From Piromyces finnis (lineage: Eukaryota > Neocallimastigomycota > Neocallimastigomycetes > Neocallimastigales > Neocallimastigaceae): a stretch of 64,000 bases of DNA. Numbering within the stretch: position 1 is the stretch's first letter; each line of letters opens with the position of its first letter. The translations under genes were made by a program, and so were the position numbers. The notes beneath the pieces were generated by a model that saw only the letters and a list, made by a program, of their open reading frames with translations, ran no database searches and was not told where the DNA came from. Positions 9,601 to 19,858 of the stretch are shown piece by piece. The stretch lies in assembly GCA_002104945.1 (NCBI GenBank), contig MCFH01000017.1:310001-374000 (forward strand), read 5' to 3'.

Positions 9601-11183
9601 AGATGCTTAGAAGAGTTAATGAATGGGCCTTGTATAATGAAATGGAATTTGGTATCCAGAAGTGTTCAACGATGGTGATTCGTCCTGAATCAATAGAAAA
9701 TCAGAACAAGAGAGATCCAACATTTTACTTAGCAGGACAACCCATTCCAACTACTGATTGTTATACTTATCTTGGTGTTCCATTTGATAAGAATCTGTCC
9801 CTTAAACCAGTTATTAAAGCTCTTAATAACAAGGTTTTGAAAGGGCTTTTTTCAGTCAGTAAATTCTTAAGAAATCCTAATATTCCTATTCCCTTCAAAA
9901 AGCTAGTACTTAACTCACAAGTGATTAGCAGAGTTTCATACTTTGCACCATTACTTGGATCCAACAAAGCCAGGTCTAGTATTGCACAGAAGCATGTTAA
10001 CAAAGGAATACGATGGGTTGCCGGAGTTCATAAAGCTGTATCGTTTATATCTTTATACTCTATTTCAAAAGATTTGAATATTCCTCCATTGTCAGCCAAA
10101 TGTGCATTAGCTCAGGTTAGATGTTTTAACAAATGGAAAAACTCAAATTGTATTATCTCATACCTTGTCAATTACATTCCTAAATTTAGAAAATACACGT
10201 GGTGCAAATCAAGTAGGACACTTGATAAAAAACTAAAGAAACATGGAGATGTTAAAGCAGTTAAAAACTTTTATTGGAAAGATCTCAAAGGGAATTCAAT
10301 CAAAGCGCAATATTATGATGATAATAAGTTTATTGAAACTAAAGATTTTATTAAATTATGTTATGAGTACCCAGAGTTTGCCTATGGCTTCTACTGGCTA
10401 TTGAAAGCAAGAAGCGGATACAAGTTGGATGCTAGAGTTGCCAAAGCTGCCAAATTTGTTGATCCAGTTTGTCCTAACTACTGTCCATGTTGCAAGTGTG
10501 GAGATCAAAGTATTAAACATTGGTTATTAGATTGTCCAACATTTAGAGATATCCGTATTAAACATTATGATTCCATAGTCCAGCTATTAAATTTTTTCAG
10601 TCAACGTAATTCCAATAGTCCTATCAATAATAATGAAATTGATAATATCAGTAGAGATAGTAATAACATTAATAGTAATAGTAACAATAGTAGTAATAGC
10701 AATAGTAATAATAACAATAGTAATAGTAACAATAGTAATAATAACAATAGTAGTAATAGAAATAATAATATTAGTAATGATAGCAATAGTGAAGATAATA
10801 ATTCTAATTTAGATAGTAATTTAGTTAATGATAGTAATAGTTCTAATAATCCGGTGAATATTAATGTGTATGATTATTCTAGTGTGTGCAGTAAAATATT
10901 TAAATTCCTTCTTGGGGGAAGAAGTTTTAACAATATCAATTACAATTCAAGGGAATGGAAAGAACTTTGTAAGCGTCAGATTCAATCTGGTACTAATGAA
11001 GGAACACCATTCTTGACGGTAACCGCGGAACTTCTAACCAAAATCATGCCTTTTGCTATTGGCCAGCAATGGTCAATGTTCAAAAGGTTTGAAGCAACAT
11101 CCAAGAGCGTCAATGCTGAAGAAACAGTAAGACAGGCCAGGAGGGCCAGCGCAACCAATGGAGATCATAATTTTGTCCCATGA
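6642..11183 (+). CDS. LINE polyprotein: APE-type endonuclease plus reverse transcriptase
   Basis: The 1513-residue ORF is intact. Residues 1-120 form a basic, beta/alpha-patterned region that could be an RNA-binding fold; a Gln-rich stretch (about 125-180) and a Ser/Asn-rich stretch follow. The APE endonuclease spans about 243-465, with WNTNGW, FQET, VGDFNM, DIDHALI and SDHKPL. The reverse transcriptase (about 700-1050) has ASGPDGIP, PKKGD, NYRGISL, FLDLRKAYDSVP, RQGCPLSPILFN and the catalytic FADD near 971. Near 1277-1300 a Cys/His cluster (CPCCKC, then H and C) resembles the zf-RVT finger. A poly-Asn/Ser tract fills about 1323-1403. No RNase H domain and no separate ORF1 are seen. The protein would nick the target and reverse-transcribe its own RNA from the 3' end. 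The start at 6642 is the first ATG of the frame and gives the complete N-terminal region. Confidence 0.95.
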   Translation: MSVLYIKDKNYIRRGTRSYGIPLDDIRSFFIRGIRSWSVNMLWEKLEVILEDKFNSVISVKYFQTFNDHFFLVKVHGSSKDCIKILHMLKKKLSVTSISFSARSRRNHKYTFSTLKRKILVSNKHQHSIQQSFQQSVQQSVQQSHQQSDLQQDLQQDLQQVSHHENIPDLQQTQFQSQHSTINSNSSINSDNSSIVDSSSVSQPSSNSSTYSSDASSINNDDFNNNNNSNDSSSSNKPDNFSFCLSWNTNGWNHEKRDSISYFTAIFKPLFLCFQETGNGSGSNTDYPCRVTLRNYRHFFKKADESVPGMRGLYLGFHNSCQASLENFSGKYIISIYTFSLWNRFKCSIGNVYMPHSHHNIYVDHAKLEVRLWLQTHSSHPSILVGDFNMSKVKLSNWLSTNGLGDWEILPLRGSTISWTRGDQSSDIDHALINSKMKDLIHSGSFINNFYPVSDHKPLLINGKIIPMEDFSNDFNVPKKILKWNRLKCIEEKESILSHNKFQILSAKFNDPNVSTDELSKEFTSTAFSIADELSITSANNVIKSSFHISQQIFNLQKIKMKLYKRFKKERIYDIDEFIKRIKIYRKLIDYIHKRCNEFRKQEYLHWIKTGCEYMKSHNPKKAWKWIKKTAKIGKDSFFIAQPIKNKNGELVVATEEQLDVWHDHFEKLASDPSGVSLDLEHWYEEPTNKRFSLPMLDEWDINQDISIDEVKSAILSTPNYKASGPDGIPIEFYKALIPSSNDSNNATDNNSSGNTTSDNDAYGLNFILKLFNRIWDGDFPNSWNESSIVSIPKKGDLTDCDNYRGISLINNGIKLISKIVTTRISEYGLKNNFIRPEQFGFRKKEESISLFISIQEICRRRQLDNKETYLAFLDLRKAYDSVPIGNILHKLDCLGIRGKSLQFIKNLYLTSKANVKLDGQFSKSFDVKKGVRQGCPLSPILFNLFINDIFKECEDLGVSLGDTRCCGGLFADDIVICAPTRGCLKKMLRRVNEWALYNEMEFGIQKCSTMVIRPESIENQNKRDPTFYLAGQPIPTTDCYTYLGVPFDKNLSLKPVIKALNNKVLKGLFSVSKFLRNPNIPIPFKKLVLNSQVISRVSYFAPLLGSNKARSSIAQKHVNKGIRWVAGVHKAVSFISLYSISKDLNIPPLSAKCALAQVRCFNKWKNSNCIISYLVNYIPKFRKYTWCKSSRTLDKKLKKHGDVKAVKNFYWKDLKGNSIKAQYYDDNKFIETKDFIKLCYEYPEFAYGFYWLLKARSGYKLDARVAKAAKFVDPVCPNYCPCCKCGDQSIKHWLLDCPTFRDIRIKHYDSIVQLLNFFSQRNSNSPINNNEIDNISRDSNNINSNSNNSSNSNSNNNNSNSNNSNNNNSSNRNNNISNDSNSEDNNSNLDSNLVNDSNSSNNPVNINVYDYSSVCSKIFKFLLGGRSFNNINYNSREWKELCKRQIQSGTNEGTPFLTVTAELLTKIMPFAIGQQWSMFKRFEATSKSVNAEETVRQARRASATNGDHNFVP

Positions 11184-11418
11184 TAAAATTTTGATCTTTG
11201 GCTCGGTGTCCCATTGGAAGTCAAATACAATTATTATACTTTAGTATGATAGTGGCTTTCTTACTTTAATTAAAATTACTAGAATACATTATACCCAATT
11301 TTTATTCATTTGTGTTTATTTAAACATATTTTTTTTATTTTTATTTTATTTTAATTTTTATATTTCATGTATTATAATTTTAATTAAATTAATAATAAAG
11401 TTTAAAATATTTGATGCC

Positions 11419-11451
<33 letters not shown>

Positions 11452-11456
<5 letters not shown>

Positions 11457-11464
11457 TTCATATA
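11452..11464 (+). repeat. Right target-site duplication of the LINE
   Basis: Exact second copy of the 13-bp word at 5739-5751. It directly follows the poly-A run, and its first two A residues could equally be counted in the tail. Confidence 0.9.
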
Positions 11465-11700
11465 TTCAAAAAGGTTTAAAAAAATAATAATCAATCTGAA
11501 GAAACCGTTAGACAAGACAGTAGAGTTAGTCCAGCCAATGATGACCCTAATTTAATTCTATGACATAGTTTGATCTTTAATATTAATTATTATACTTTAG
11601 GTAGAGTCGTGGTCTTATTCACTTTAATGGCCGGGGAATACACTATCCCTTATTTATTATTTTTTTTTTTTTATTAAATTTAATTTTATTATTTAATTTT
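11465..11700 (+). mobile_element. Decayed 3' fragment of an older LINE copy (insertion target)
   Basis: From the right target duplication onward the sequence follows the 3' end of the intact element, from about 11075 to 11300: ttcaaaa-ggttt, then ctgaagaaac, gttagaca, cagccaatg and gatctttaa. It has many substitutions and small indels. The young LINE therefore landed inside an older relative. The fragment fades into poly-T near 11660-11700. No coding potential remains. Confidence 0.8.
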
Positions 11701-11741
11701 TCAAACCTAGACAAGAACATTTTCAAAAAATTAAATTTGAA

Positions 11742-12550
11742 ATATCGATTTTCCTAGCTCATGGAATGAATCAAGTATTATTTCTATTCCTAAGAAGAAT
11801 GAGACTTTGACCAGTCTTTTGATATTAAAATAAAGGTGTATATTAAGGATGTTCACTTTTTCTAATTCTTTTTTTTTTTTTTTTTATTATTATTAATGAT
11901 ATCTTTAAAAGAGTAGGAAGATTTCGGGGTTCGTTTAGGAAAGTGCATGTTACTGTGATGGACTCTTTACAAACCATATAGTTTAATTATATTAAAAATA
12001 TTTATAATGAATCATTATAATATTTTAAGTTTGAATAATAATTTTAATTTAAATAGTTAATGTAATTAATGATAATAAAGTGAATATTAGTGTTTGTCAT
12101 TATTTTAGTTTTTTACAAAAAAAATATTACTTGTAAGAACAATTCAAAAAGAGAATGGAAAAAAACTTTAAAAGTGACAAATTAAACTGGACACCTAGGA
12201 AGGATCACCATTTTTTAATCTAAAAACTTGCTACATGCTTATGAATCAATAATAGTCAATTAATGGTTTAAAAGTTTAAAGTAATAAGATCATCAATATT
12301 AAAGAAATAGTATAACAAGCCAGTGTACCACTGAAGATTATTGTTTTTGTCACCTAACAAAATTTGATATATGACTTTTAGTCTTATTCAAAATCAAAAC
12401 ACAATGATTATACTTTAGTAAAAATGATTAGAATATATATACTTTTTTTTTTATTTATTTATGTTATGTTTATTTAAATTTATTCTTTGAATACATGTAT
12501 TAAAAGTTTTTTAGTTAATAGGATAATAATAGTTTCAAAATATTTACTAT
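11742..12550 (+). mobile_element. Heavily deleted internal LINE remnant
   Basis: Blocks of the intact element occur in the same order. 11755-11800 matches the RT region near 8975-9025 (ctcatggaatgaatc, attcctaagaag). 11830-11990 matches about 9430-9570 (attaatgatatctttaaa, then tactgtgatggac). 12030-12215 matches about 10805-11015 (gtgaatattagtgt). 12320-12380 matches the ORF end and 3' UTR, and 12500-12550 the extreme 3' end. Large internal deletions and many stops show it is long dead. Confidence 0.75.
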
Positions 12551-13652
12551 TACTATAAAACGTATACAGTAGAGCTTTTTTTTTCTTTAAAAAAGAAGTA
12601 TTTTATATCCTATTCACTATAAATGAATTACAAATATTCAATAGGTGACTTGACAATATAAATTAATGATTACATACATAATATATAGAATTATATTTAT
12701 TATTTAGGTAATTGTGTTAGTATTATTTAAAAATTCAAAAAATTTTTTTTTTAAAAAAAAAAAAAATTAAATGATAGTATAATGAATAATATAAAACAAT
12801 TTTAACATTTTTGAAGTTTTAATAAATCTTTATCTTTTTTATTATTAAATAAAAATATTGAATATTACTTGTAATGGATTAGAAAAAAAAAATGATTAAT
12901 TTTAAAATGATATTTTTATTTGTACCTTCAAATTATGTTTTCTTTAAAGACAAATAAAAAAAATAAAGATTAAAATGATGATCTTTTAGTATTTCCATAT
13001 TTACTATATGATTTTTATACGAAAAAAGAATATATATATTAAATAAAATTTAACAATGGAAATATTCTTTAGGAAGAATAGTATAAATTTAAAAGATTTA
13101 TATTTATTATATTATATTCATTTCTTTTCTATCTTTTTTTCATTTTTTGTCTGTTATAGAAAAACAAGACTTTTTCTGAATAATTTGAAAAACCTTTTAA
13201 TATCCTTTTTAATAATATTTAAAGTCATGAAAAAGAAAAGTTTATGAGGTAATATTATAAATTATTCTTTAGCTTTAGGTGTATATAAATATAATAAAAA
13301 GATAGTATTAAAATCCTAATTTAAAATTTTTTTTAATAAAATTAATATATACAAGCATTAACTTAGTATAAAAATATTGTTATCTAAAATACTTTGTTGT
13401 GTATTTACTTTCTTGTCACTATAAATAATTAATAGATTAACAACAACAACAACAACAACAGCAACAAGAAAAAAAAAAAGTATTTTCCATATTATTTTTA
13501 TTTAAAGAAATAAATTAATTTTTTTTAATTAAAAAAAAAAAATCCTTTTATAAATTAAATTTTAGATAAAAAGGAAGGATTTTAGCTAATTTATAATTAC
13601 TATTTCAGTAAATCGTGTATTTTAATTCATATAAATAATAATAATAAATAGT

Positions 13653-14090
<438 letters not shown>

Positions 14091-14363
14091 TAACTTTATT
14101 AAAGGAAAAGAAAAAAAAAAAACAATGTATAGTGGTGTGATATGCTATTAATAATTCTTTAATTATCATCCATATTTCGTTTATTATTAAAAAAAATAAA
14201 TAAAATAATTGAATAGATAGATGATGTATATATTAAAAAAAATATATATATATATAGATAAATTATAGTTTAATTTAAATAAATATGTAAATGCAATAGT
14301 ATTATATGTATTTATCATATGTAATTGTAAAAATATAAAAATCGATAAAAAAAGTTTATTTTA

Positions 14364-14392
14364 TTCTAATTATTATTCTAATTATTATTCTA

Positions 14393-14423
<31 letters not shown>

Positions 14424-14470
14424 TAGTTATTATTATTCTAGTTATTATTATTCTAGTTATTATTATTATC
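14364..14470 (+). repeat. ATT array, inverted relative to the 13.7-14.1 kb array
   Basis: ATT units interrupted by TTCTAATTATT and TTCTAGTTATTATTA. They are the reverse complement of the TAA array and carry similar TAGAAT-type interruptions, so the two arrays can pair across a spacer of about 270 bases. Confidence 0.9.
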
Positions 14471-16876
14471 ATCATTGTTGTTGTTGCTGTTAAATACTCT
14501 TTTTTTTCAATTAGTTTTTTAAAATAGTTATTGTGGATTAACAAAGTACTTTTCATTTTAATATTTTAATTTTATTTACTATTAAAAGAGTAATACTTTT
14601 TATAGAGAAATAGAAATAAAAATATAATAAAAAACTTTTTATTATTTAAAAAATAAAAAATAATAAAAAATAAAAAGAACAACCTCTTTTTTTTTTTTTT
14701 TTTTTTCCTTATTTTTATAATAAAAAATAAAAATTTTAATTTTTTTTTAATTTTTAAAATTTTTGAATTTTATTAATTATTCTATAAAGTTTTTTTTTTT
14801 AAAAAAAAATAATTTTAAAATTTTAATTATTAAATATTAAATTCTGTAAAAAAAAAAAAAAAAAAAAACTTTTTTTTTAAACATATTCACATTTATAACT
14901 TTTTTTTTTTAATAATAATTCTTTCTTTTCAAGTAAAAAAAAAGTGGTTGCTTTTTTAATTATTAATATTATTATAGAATAAAGTAAAAATTAAATATTA
15001 ACATCATAGGAATAATTAGACTCTTAAAATTATATAACTTATTCTTATGAAAGTAATATGCTAATTTTTTAAAAAAGAAAAAACTATATTATATTTTTAA
15101 TTAGGTAATATGAAAAAAAAAATATTATATAAAAATATATAATAAATAAATAATACATGTTAATAAAAGTGTTTATTATAAATTAAAAGATAATAATTTC
15201 AATATTGAAAAAGAAAAGTATTTTTTTTTTTTTAAAATATGAACGGTTTATTAGAAATAGTGTTAAAGAAAAATAAATAAATAAAAAAAAAGAATTCTAA
15301 TTACGACTTTTATTTTTATTACGATATATTTCAAAAAAAAAAAAACGTTAATAATATATCTTTTGTTTTAAAATTTAAAAGCAATAGTTTTTATATATGA
15401 AATTAACACTTAATTCTATTCCACGATAGTAAGATAATAATAATAATAATAATTAAATATTCAATATTTTTTTTTTCTTTTCCATTTTAAATAATTCTAA
15501 TAATAATAAAATTAAATTGCTTATTTTCAAACGGAGTTTATACGAATTAAACAAAAAATAATATAATGAATTATAAATATTAATTATAGAAATATAAGTG
15601 ATATTTTTTTATATCATGTTTTTCATAATACTTGAACTTTTTTATTATTTTTTATTTTTTTTAAAACACTTTAAAAAAAAATTTCGTTGTAATAATAATA
15701 GTTTATATTTCCGTTTTTAACCTCTTTTTTATTTTATTTTTATTATTACTTCCTATAGAAAACCATCAATTAATATAAAAGAAAGAGAGAATATATTTTT
15801 TTAAAAAATTAAAAAAAGGTAATATTAAGTTATTCAAAATGATATTAAATAGTATATAATTCAAATAAAATGCTATTTTTGTTTTATGAATAATATTGAA
15901 GAAGCAATTTTTTTTATAGTATTGAAAGAAAGAAGAGAGAGCAACAATAACAAAAAAAAACATTTTTTTTATCTTCCATCTTTTATACTATGATATAATG
16001 ATAAAAAGAAAATAATACTAATATTATGTATTTTAAAAAACACGCTATTTTCAATTTTAAAAAAAATTAAATATCTTTAGTAAAATTTGAATAATAACAA
16101 GTGTAATAATTAACACTTTTCATTTTTTTTTTCTTCTACAAATATTTTAAATATAAAAAAGTATTAATTATTATTATCTAAATAGTTAAAAGTTAAAAGA
16201 ATCTTTATTCATAAATAGACCAAAGGAAAAAAATATAAAATTATAAAAAAAAATGTATATATAATATTTAAAAAAAGAAAATATATCATAGAAAAAAAGC
16301 ATAAATAAAAGTAATTTATAAACATAAATATTATAACATATATAATTATTTCTAAATATAAAATAATAACATTATAAAAGTAAAGTATACTTTATATTAA
16401 ACTATAAAATGAAAAGAAAAAAAAAAGGTTTTTTAAATATTTATAAGAATAAGTAAAAAAAAAAAAAATTAAAGCATGAATGAATATTTTAAATTAGAAT
16501 ATATATTAAAAATAATATGTATAAATATATATTTTTTTAAAAAAAGAAAATAATAATCTTTCTTTCATATCTTTTTTTTTTTTTTTACATTATTATTTAA
16601 TGTTATTTGTAATTAATGATATTTTTTTATCATTTGTTGGATGATACATTTTTTTTATATTAAAATAAAATTTTTACTAATTATATTTATTAAATTTATA
16701 AATTATATTATAATATTTAACTATATAACAAAAAAAAAAAAAGACGATAATAATAATTAAATTACAACACTTTATTATTATATTATAGAAAGAAAATAAT
16801 ACTAAAATAAATTAAAAAAAAAAGCAACATTATATAAATATTTAAACAGAACGGAAAGTGATTTTTTCTTATAAAA

Positions 16877-17602
16877 ATGATGAAAGTTAAACAAAATAGT
16901 CAAGATATACAAGAAGTATTAAAGTCAAAATTCGATCATACTAATTGTTATGATGATGATATTTGTTCAGAAGATATAAGTAAAGTTAAACTGGAACCAT
17001 ATACTTTTACATGGTGTCCAGAAAATTGGGGATTTGTTTATAATGTATATGTTACAGGAACATTTAATGATTGGAAATTAAAGGATAAAATGACATATAA
17101 CTATGAAACTAAATGTTTTGAATGTACTGTAATGATTAATCCAAGAGTTATCACAAAATTTAAATATGTTGTTGATGGTCGTTGGATTACCGATTCATGC
17201 TATCCAGTCATTGATGATGGTTCAAATAATTGTAATAATGTTCTTTACGCTCAACTTTTCCCAAGTACTCATGCAAATCCTACTGTAATTATGGTTGATG
17301 TTCTTCAACAATTTGGATTAGATGATATTGTTCAAATTGGCTATGGTAGACCACATACTTGGTCATTATTAAATAAAGCAGAAGCTATTTATAAAGGCCG
17401 TTGGCCATGTCTTTTTATTATTATTAAAGAATCTGGTACAATTTTACCTGAATGTATTGAAAATTTCATTCTTTCTCGTTCCAGCTATCCAAAAGAAAAT
17501 TTATTAATTATGAAAACAGATGAATATCCACCATTAATAAATTCAAAAGGTTTCCTTGCTGATTTATTTGAAGAATATTGTTTACCACATGATAAAAATT
17601 AA
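16877..17602 (+). CDS. AMPK-beta-like glycogen-binding (CBM48 / E-set) domain protein
   Basis: Single exon, 241 residues, starting in an A-rich context (TATAAAAATGATG). Residues 40-125 match the N-terminal early-set/CBM48 fold of AMPK beta subunits: FTWCPE, VYVTGTFNDWK, then a KFKYVVDGRWITD strand and an SNNCNNVLY end. In that fold the conserved Trp and Lys residues contact alpha-glucans or partner proteins. The remaining 115 or so residues (from about 128) are not the AMPK-beta C-terminal ASC domain, and I do not recognise them; they include VDVLQQFGLDD and GRPHTWSLLNKAE and look globular. This is therefore probably not a canonical AMPK beta subunit. Crp1/Mdg1-type CBM48 proteins are an alternative relationship. 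No signal peptide is present, so a cytosolic role is likely. Confidence 0.78.
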   Translation: MMKVKQNSQDIQEVLKSKFDHTNCYDDDICSEDISKVKLEPYTFTWCPENWGFVYNVYVTGTFNDWKLKDKMTYNYETKCFECTVMINPRVITKFKYVVDGRWITDSCYPVIDDGSNNCNNVLYAQLFPSTHANPTVIMVDVLQQFGLDDIVQIGYGRPHTWSLLNKAEAIYKGRWPCLFIIIKESGTILPECIENFILSRSSYPKENLLIMKTDEYPPLINSKGFLADLFEEYCLPHDKN

Positions 17603-19858
17603 AAAAAAAAAAAAAAAAGAATGAAAAAAAAAAAATTTTTTTTCACCATTTTTAATAAATTACTAGAGTAACCATTAGTAATAATATAGTTTACGAATTA
17701 TTTTTTTTTAAAAAAAAAAGAAAGAGAAAAAAGTCAATAAAAAATAAATAAAAAAAAAGAAAGGAAAATCAAAACAAATGAATTACAAAAAAAAAATACA
17801 ATATAATGAAAAAGTGAAGAGGAAATATTTTATATAAATAAATGAAAAAAAAATCTCTTCAGAATAAGAATATTGTTTATATGGATTCATTTAAAAATAA
17901 TAATTATTATTATAGTAATAATAATAATAATAATAATAATGGTAATAATACTCCATAGTAACCAAGAATATAAAAGTACAAATTTAAAAAACTAAAGTAT
18001 TATGAAACAATTTATAATCGGTTTTTTCAAATGAAACAACAAAAACAATAATAATAATAATAAAAAAAAGCATATTATCAATCAGTTTACATCCCATATC
18101 ATCATATATATAAAATATATTTAAAGTAACAACAACAATAACTATGACAATAATAACTGAAATAACAGCAACAGCAACAATAATAACAACATTCTCCAAT
18201 TAATATATAGAATTCAAAAAGTATTATAATCATTCACTTTTTTTTTTTTTTTAATATCATTTCTATATCATTTTAAAAATTTAGTAATATTTTTTATTTT
18301 TTTTTAAAAAAAAAAAAAAGTTGAAAAGATAAAAAATAAAAAATAAAAAATTAAAAATATATAAAAAAAGAAAATAGTGATAAATAATTGCATATATAAA
18401 TAAAAGAAAGATGAAAAAAATATAGTAATTATGAATATATGTAATATATATAGTAAAATCAATATTTTTTTTTTTTTTTAAAAAATATATATATATAAAT
18501 AGAATGATTATATTCATTATATCTATATCTACTATGGATATTGATGAAATAATATAACTTTTTATTATTTTATTTTGTAATTAATTCTTTTATCACTTTT
18601 CTTTTATATCTATATATACATGTATTCTATTCATTTTTATTTTTTTTTAACTCTTTTTTTTTTTTTCATATGGATACATTTTATAAGGAATAATGCATTT
18701 ATTTATTCATAATTATTTTCTTTTTTCTTTAAAAATCTGGATATATAATAAAATATAAAAAGGTTCATCTTTCTTTAAATGTAATATTTAAAAAAATAAA
18801 TAAATGTTTTTCAAATTAAAAATCATTCTATCTTAAAACCAATATTTAATAAATCCGTTTTCATTTTGGTAGTTGATGAAAATGGACTTTATAAATTTAA
18901 AAAAGGATACTAATAGAAAAAAAAAATAAAACAAAAAATATATTTAAACTCTCCGGCCTTGCTAGGTTGCTAGCTTGTAAAAAAAGACACGATGATTATT
19001 TTTAATGTCTTTAAATATTAGAGTTTATGTTTTATTTTCTTTTCAATTTTTAAAGTTTTTAAAAATTTTTAAATTTTATTATATTTATTATTATCAAAAA
19101 ATTATAACAAAAAGAGTAAAATAATATAAAAAAAAAAAAAAAAACAAAGTAATATAAAAAAATAAAAACAATTAACAATTAGATTTCTTTTTAAAAAAGG
19201 AATAATAACAATAAAAAAAATTAAAAGGTTAATGATCATTAATTATCTTTATTAATATCATCAATATTTATATAACTGGAAAAGAAAAGTTTTTTTTTTT
19301 CTTAAAAGAAAAATATTAAGAGTTAAATATATTTATTTTCATATCGTTTTATAATCAAACCCATAAAAAAGGAATAGCATTATATTTTATTATTATTATT
19401 ATTATAATTATTATAATAATTATTACAGTATTTTTTTCATATTAATTTTATGAATATAATCTTAATTTTTAGTATTCTTTTTTTTTAAACTTTAGAATTG
19501 TATCAATTCTATTATGATGATAATAATTATTAGATAAATTTATATATAACAAAATACATTTTTTTTTTCTTAACTAAATAACTTTTTAAATTTGAAATAA
19601 CTTTAATAAACAACATTAATTAATATTATTCCTTCTCTTTTTCTTTTACTCTTTTTTTTTTTTTTATAATCTATGACTAACAATAAACTAGTTTTATATA
19701 TGAATAAGATTTTTCTTGATATTTGGGAATATTGAAATAAAATAAAATAAAAAATATAAAATATAAAATAAAATTATTAATAGTTTAACATTTCATTTTA
19801 TTATAAACTAGAAAATATTAATAATTATAACAAAAGCAAATTATAAAAAAAAAAAAAA
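17603..19858. other. Gene-free AT-rich region
   Basis: Contains a small TAA run (17920-17940) and many A/T runs. A short GC-richer patch near 18950-18976 holds GCTAGGTTGCTAGC (arms GCTAG/CTAGC). I see no cloverleaf, ORF or conserved motif. Confidence 0.6.

Larger units (their letters stand above)
5752..11453 (+). mobile_element. Full-length LINE-type (non-LTR) retrotransposon
   Basis: The element is about 5.7 kb. It is flanked by 13-bp direct repeats, ends in a run of about 30 A, lacks LTRs and has one long intact ORF (6642-11183) with endonuclease and reverse transcriptase domains. Its 5' end begins exactly at the first of two 124-bp tandem monomers. About 640 bases of leader separate the monomers from the ATG. 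The 3' UTR (11184-11421) ends ttgatgccgtt before the A run; the same tail occurs alone at 1681-1736. Perfect target duplications and an unbroken ORF point to a recent insertion that may still be competent. It lies inside DNA derived from an older copy of the same family. Confidence 0.95.

Noticed and set aside
13056-13247. 63-codon ORF downstream of the LINE remnants
   Set aside because: Hydrophobic, AT-driven composition with no recognisable family; likely chance.
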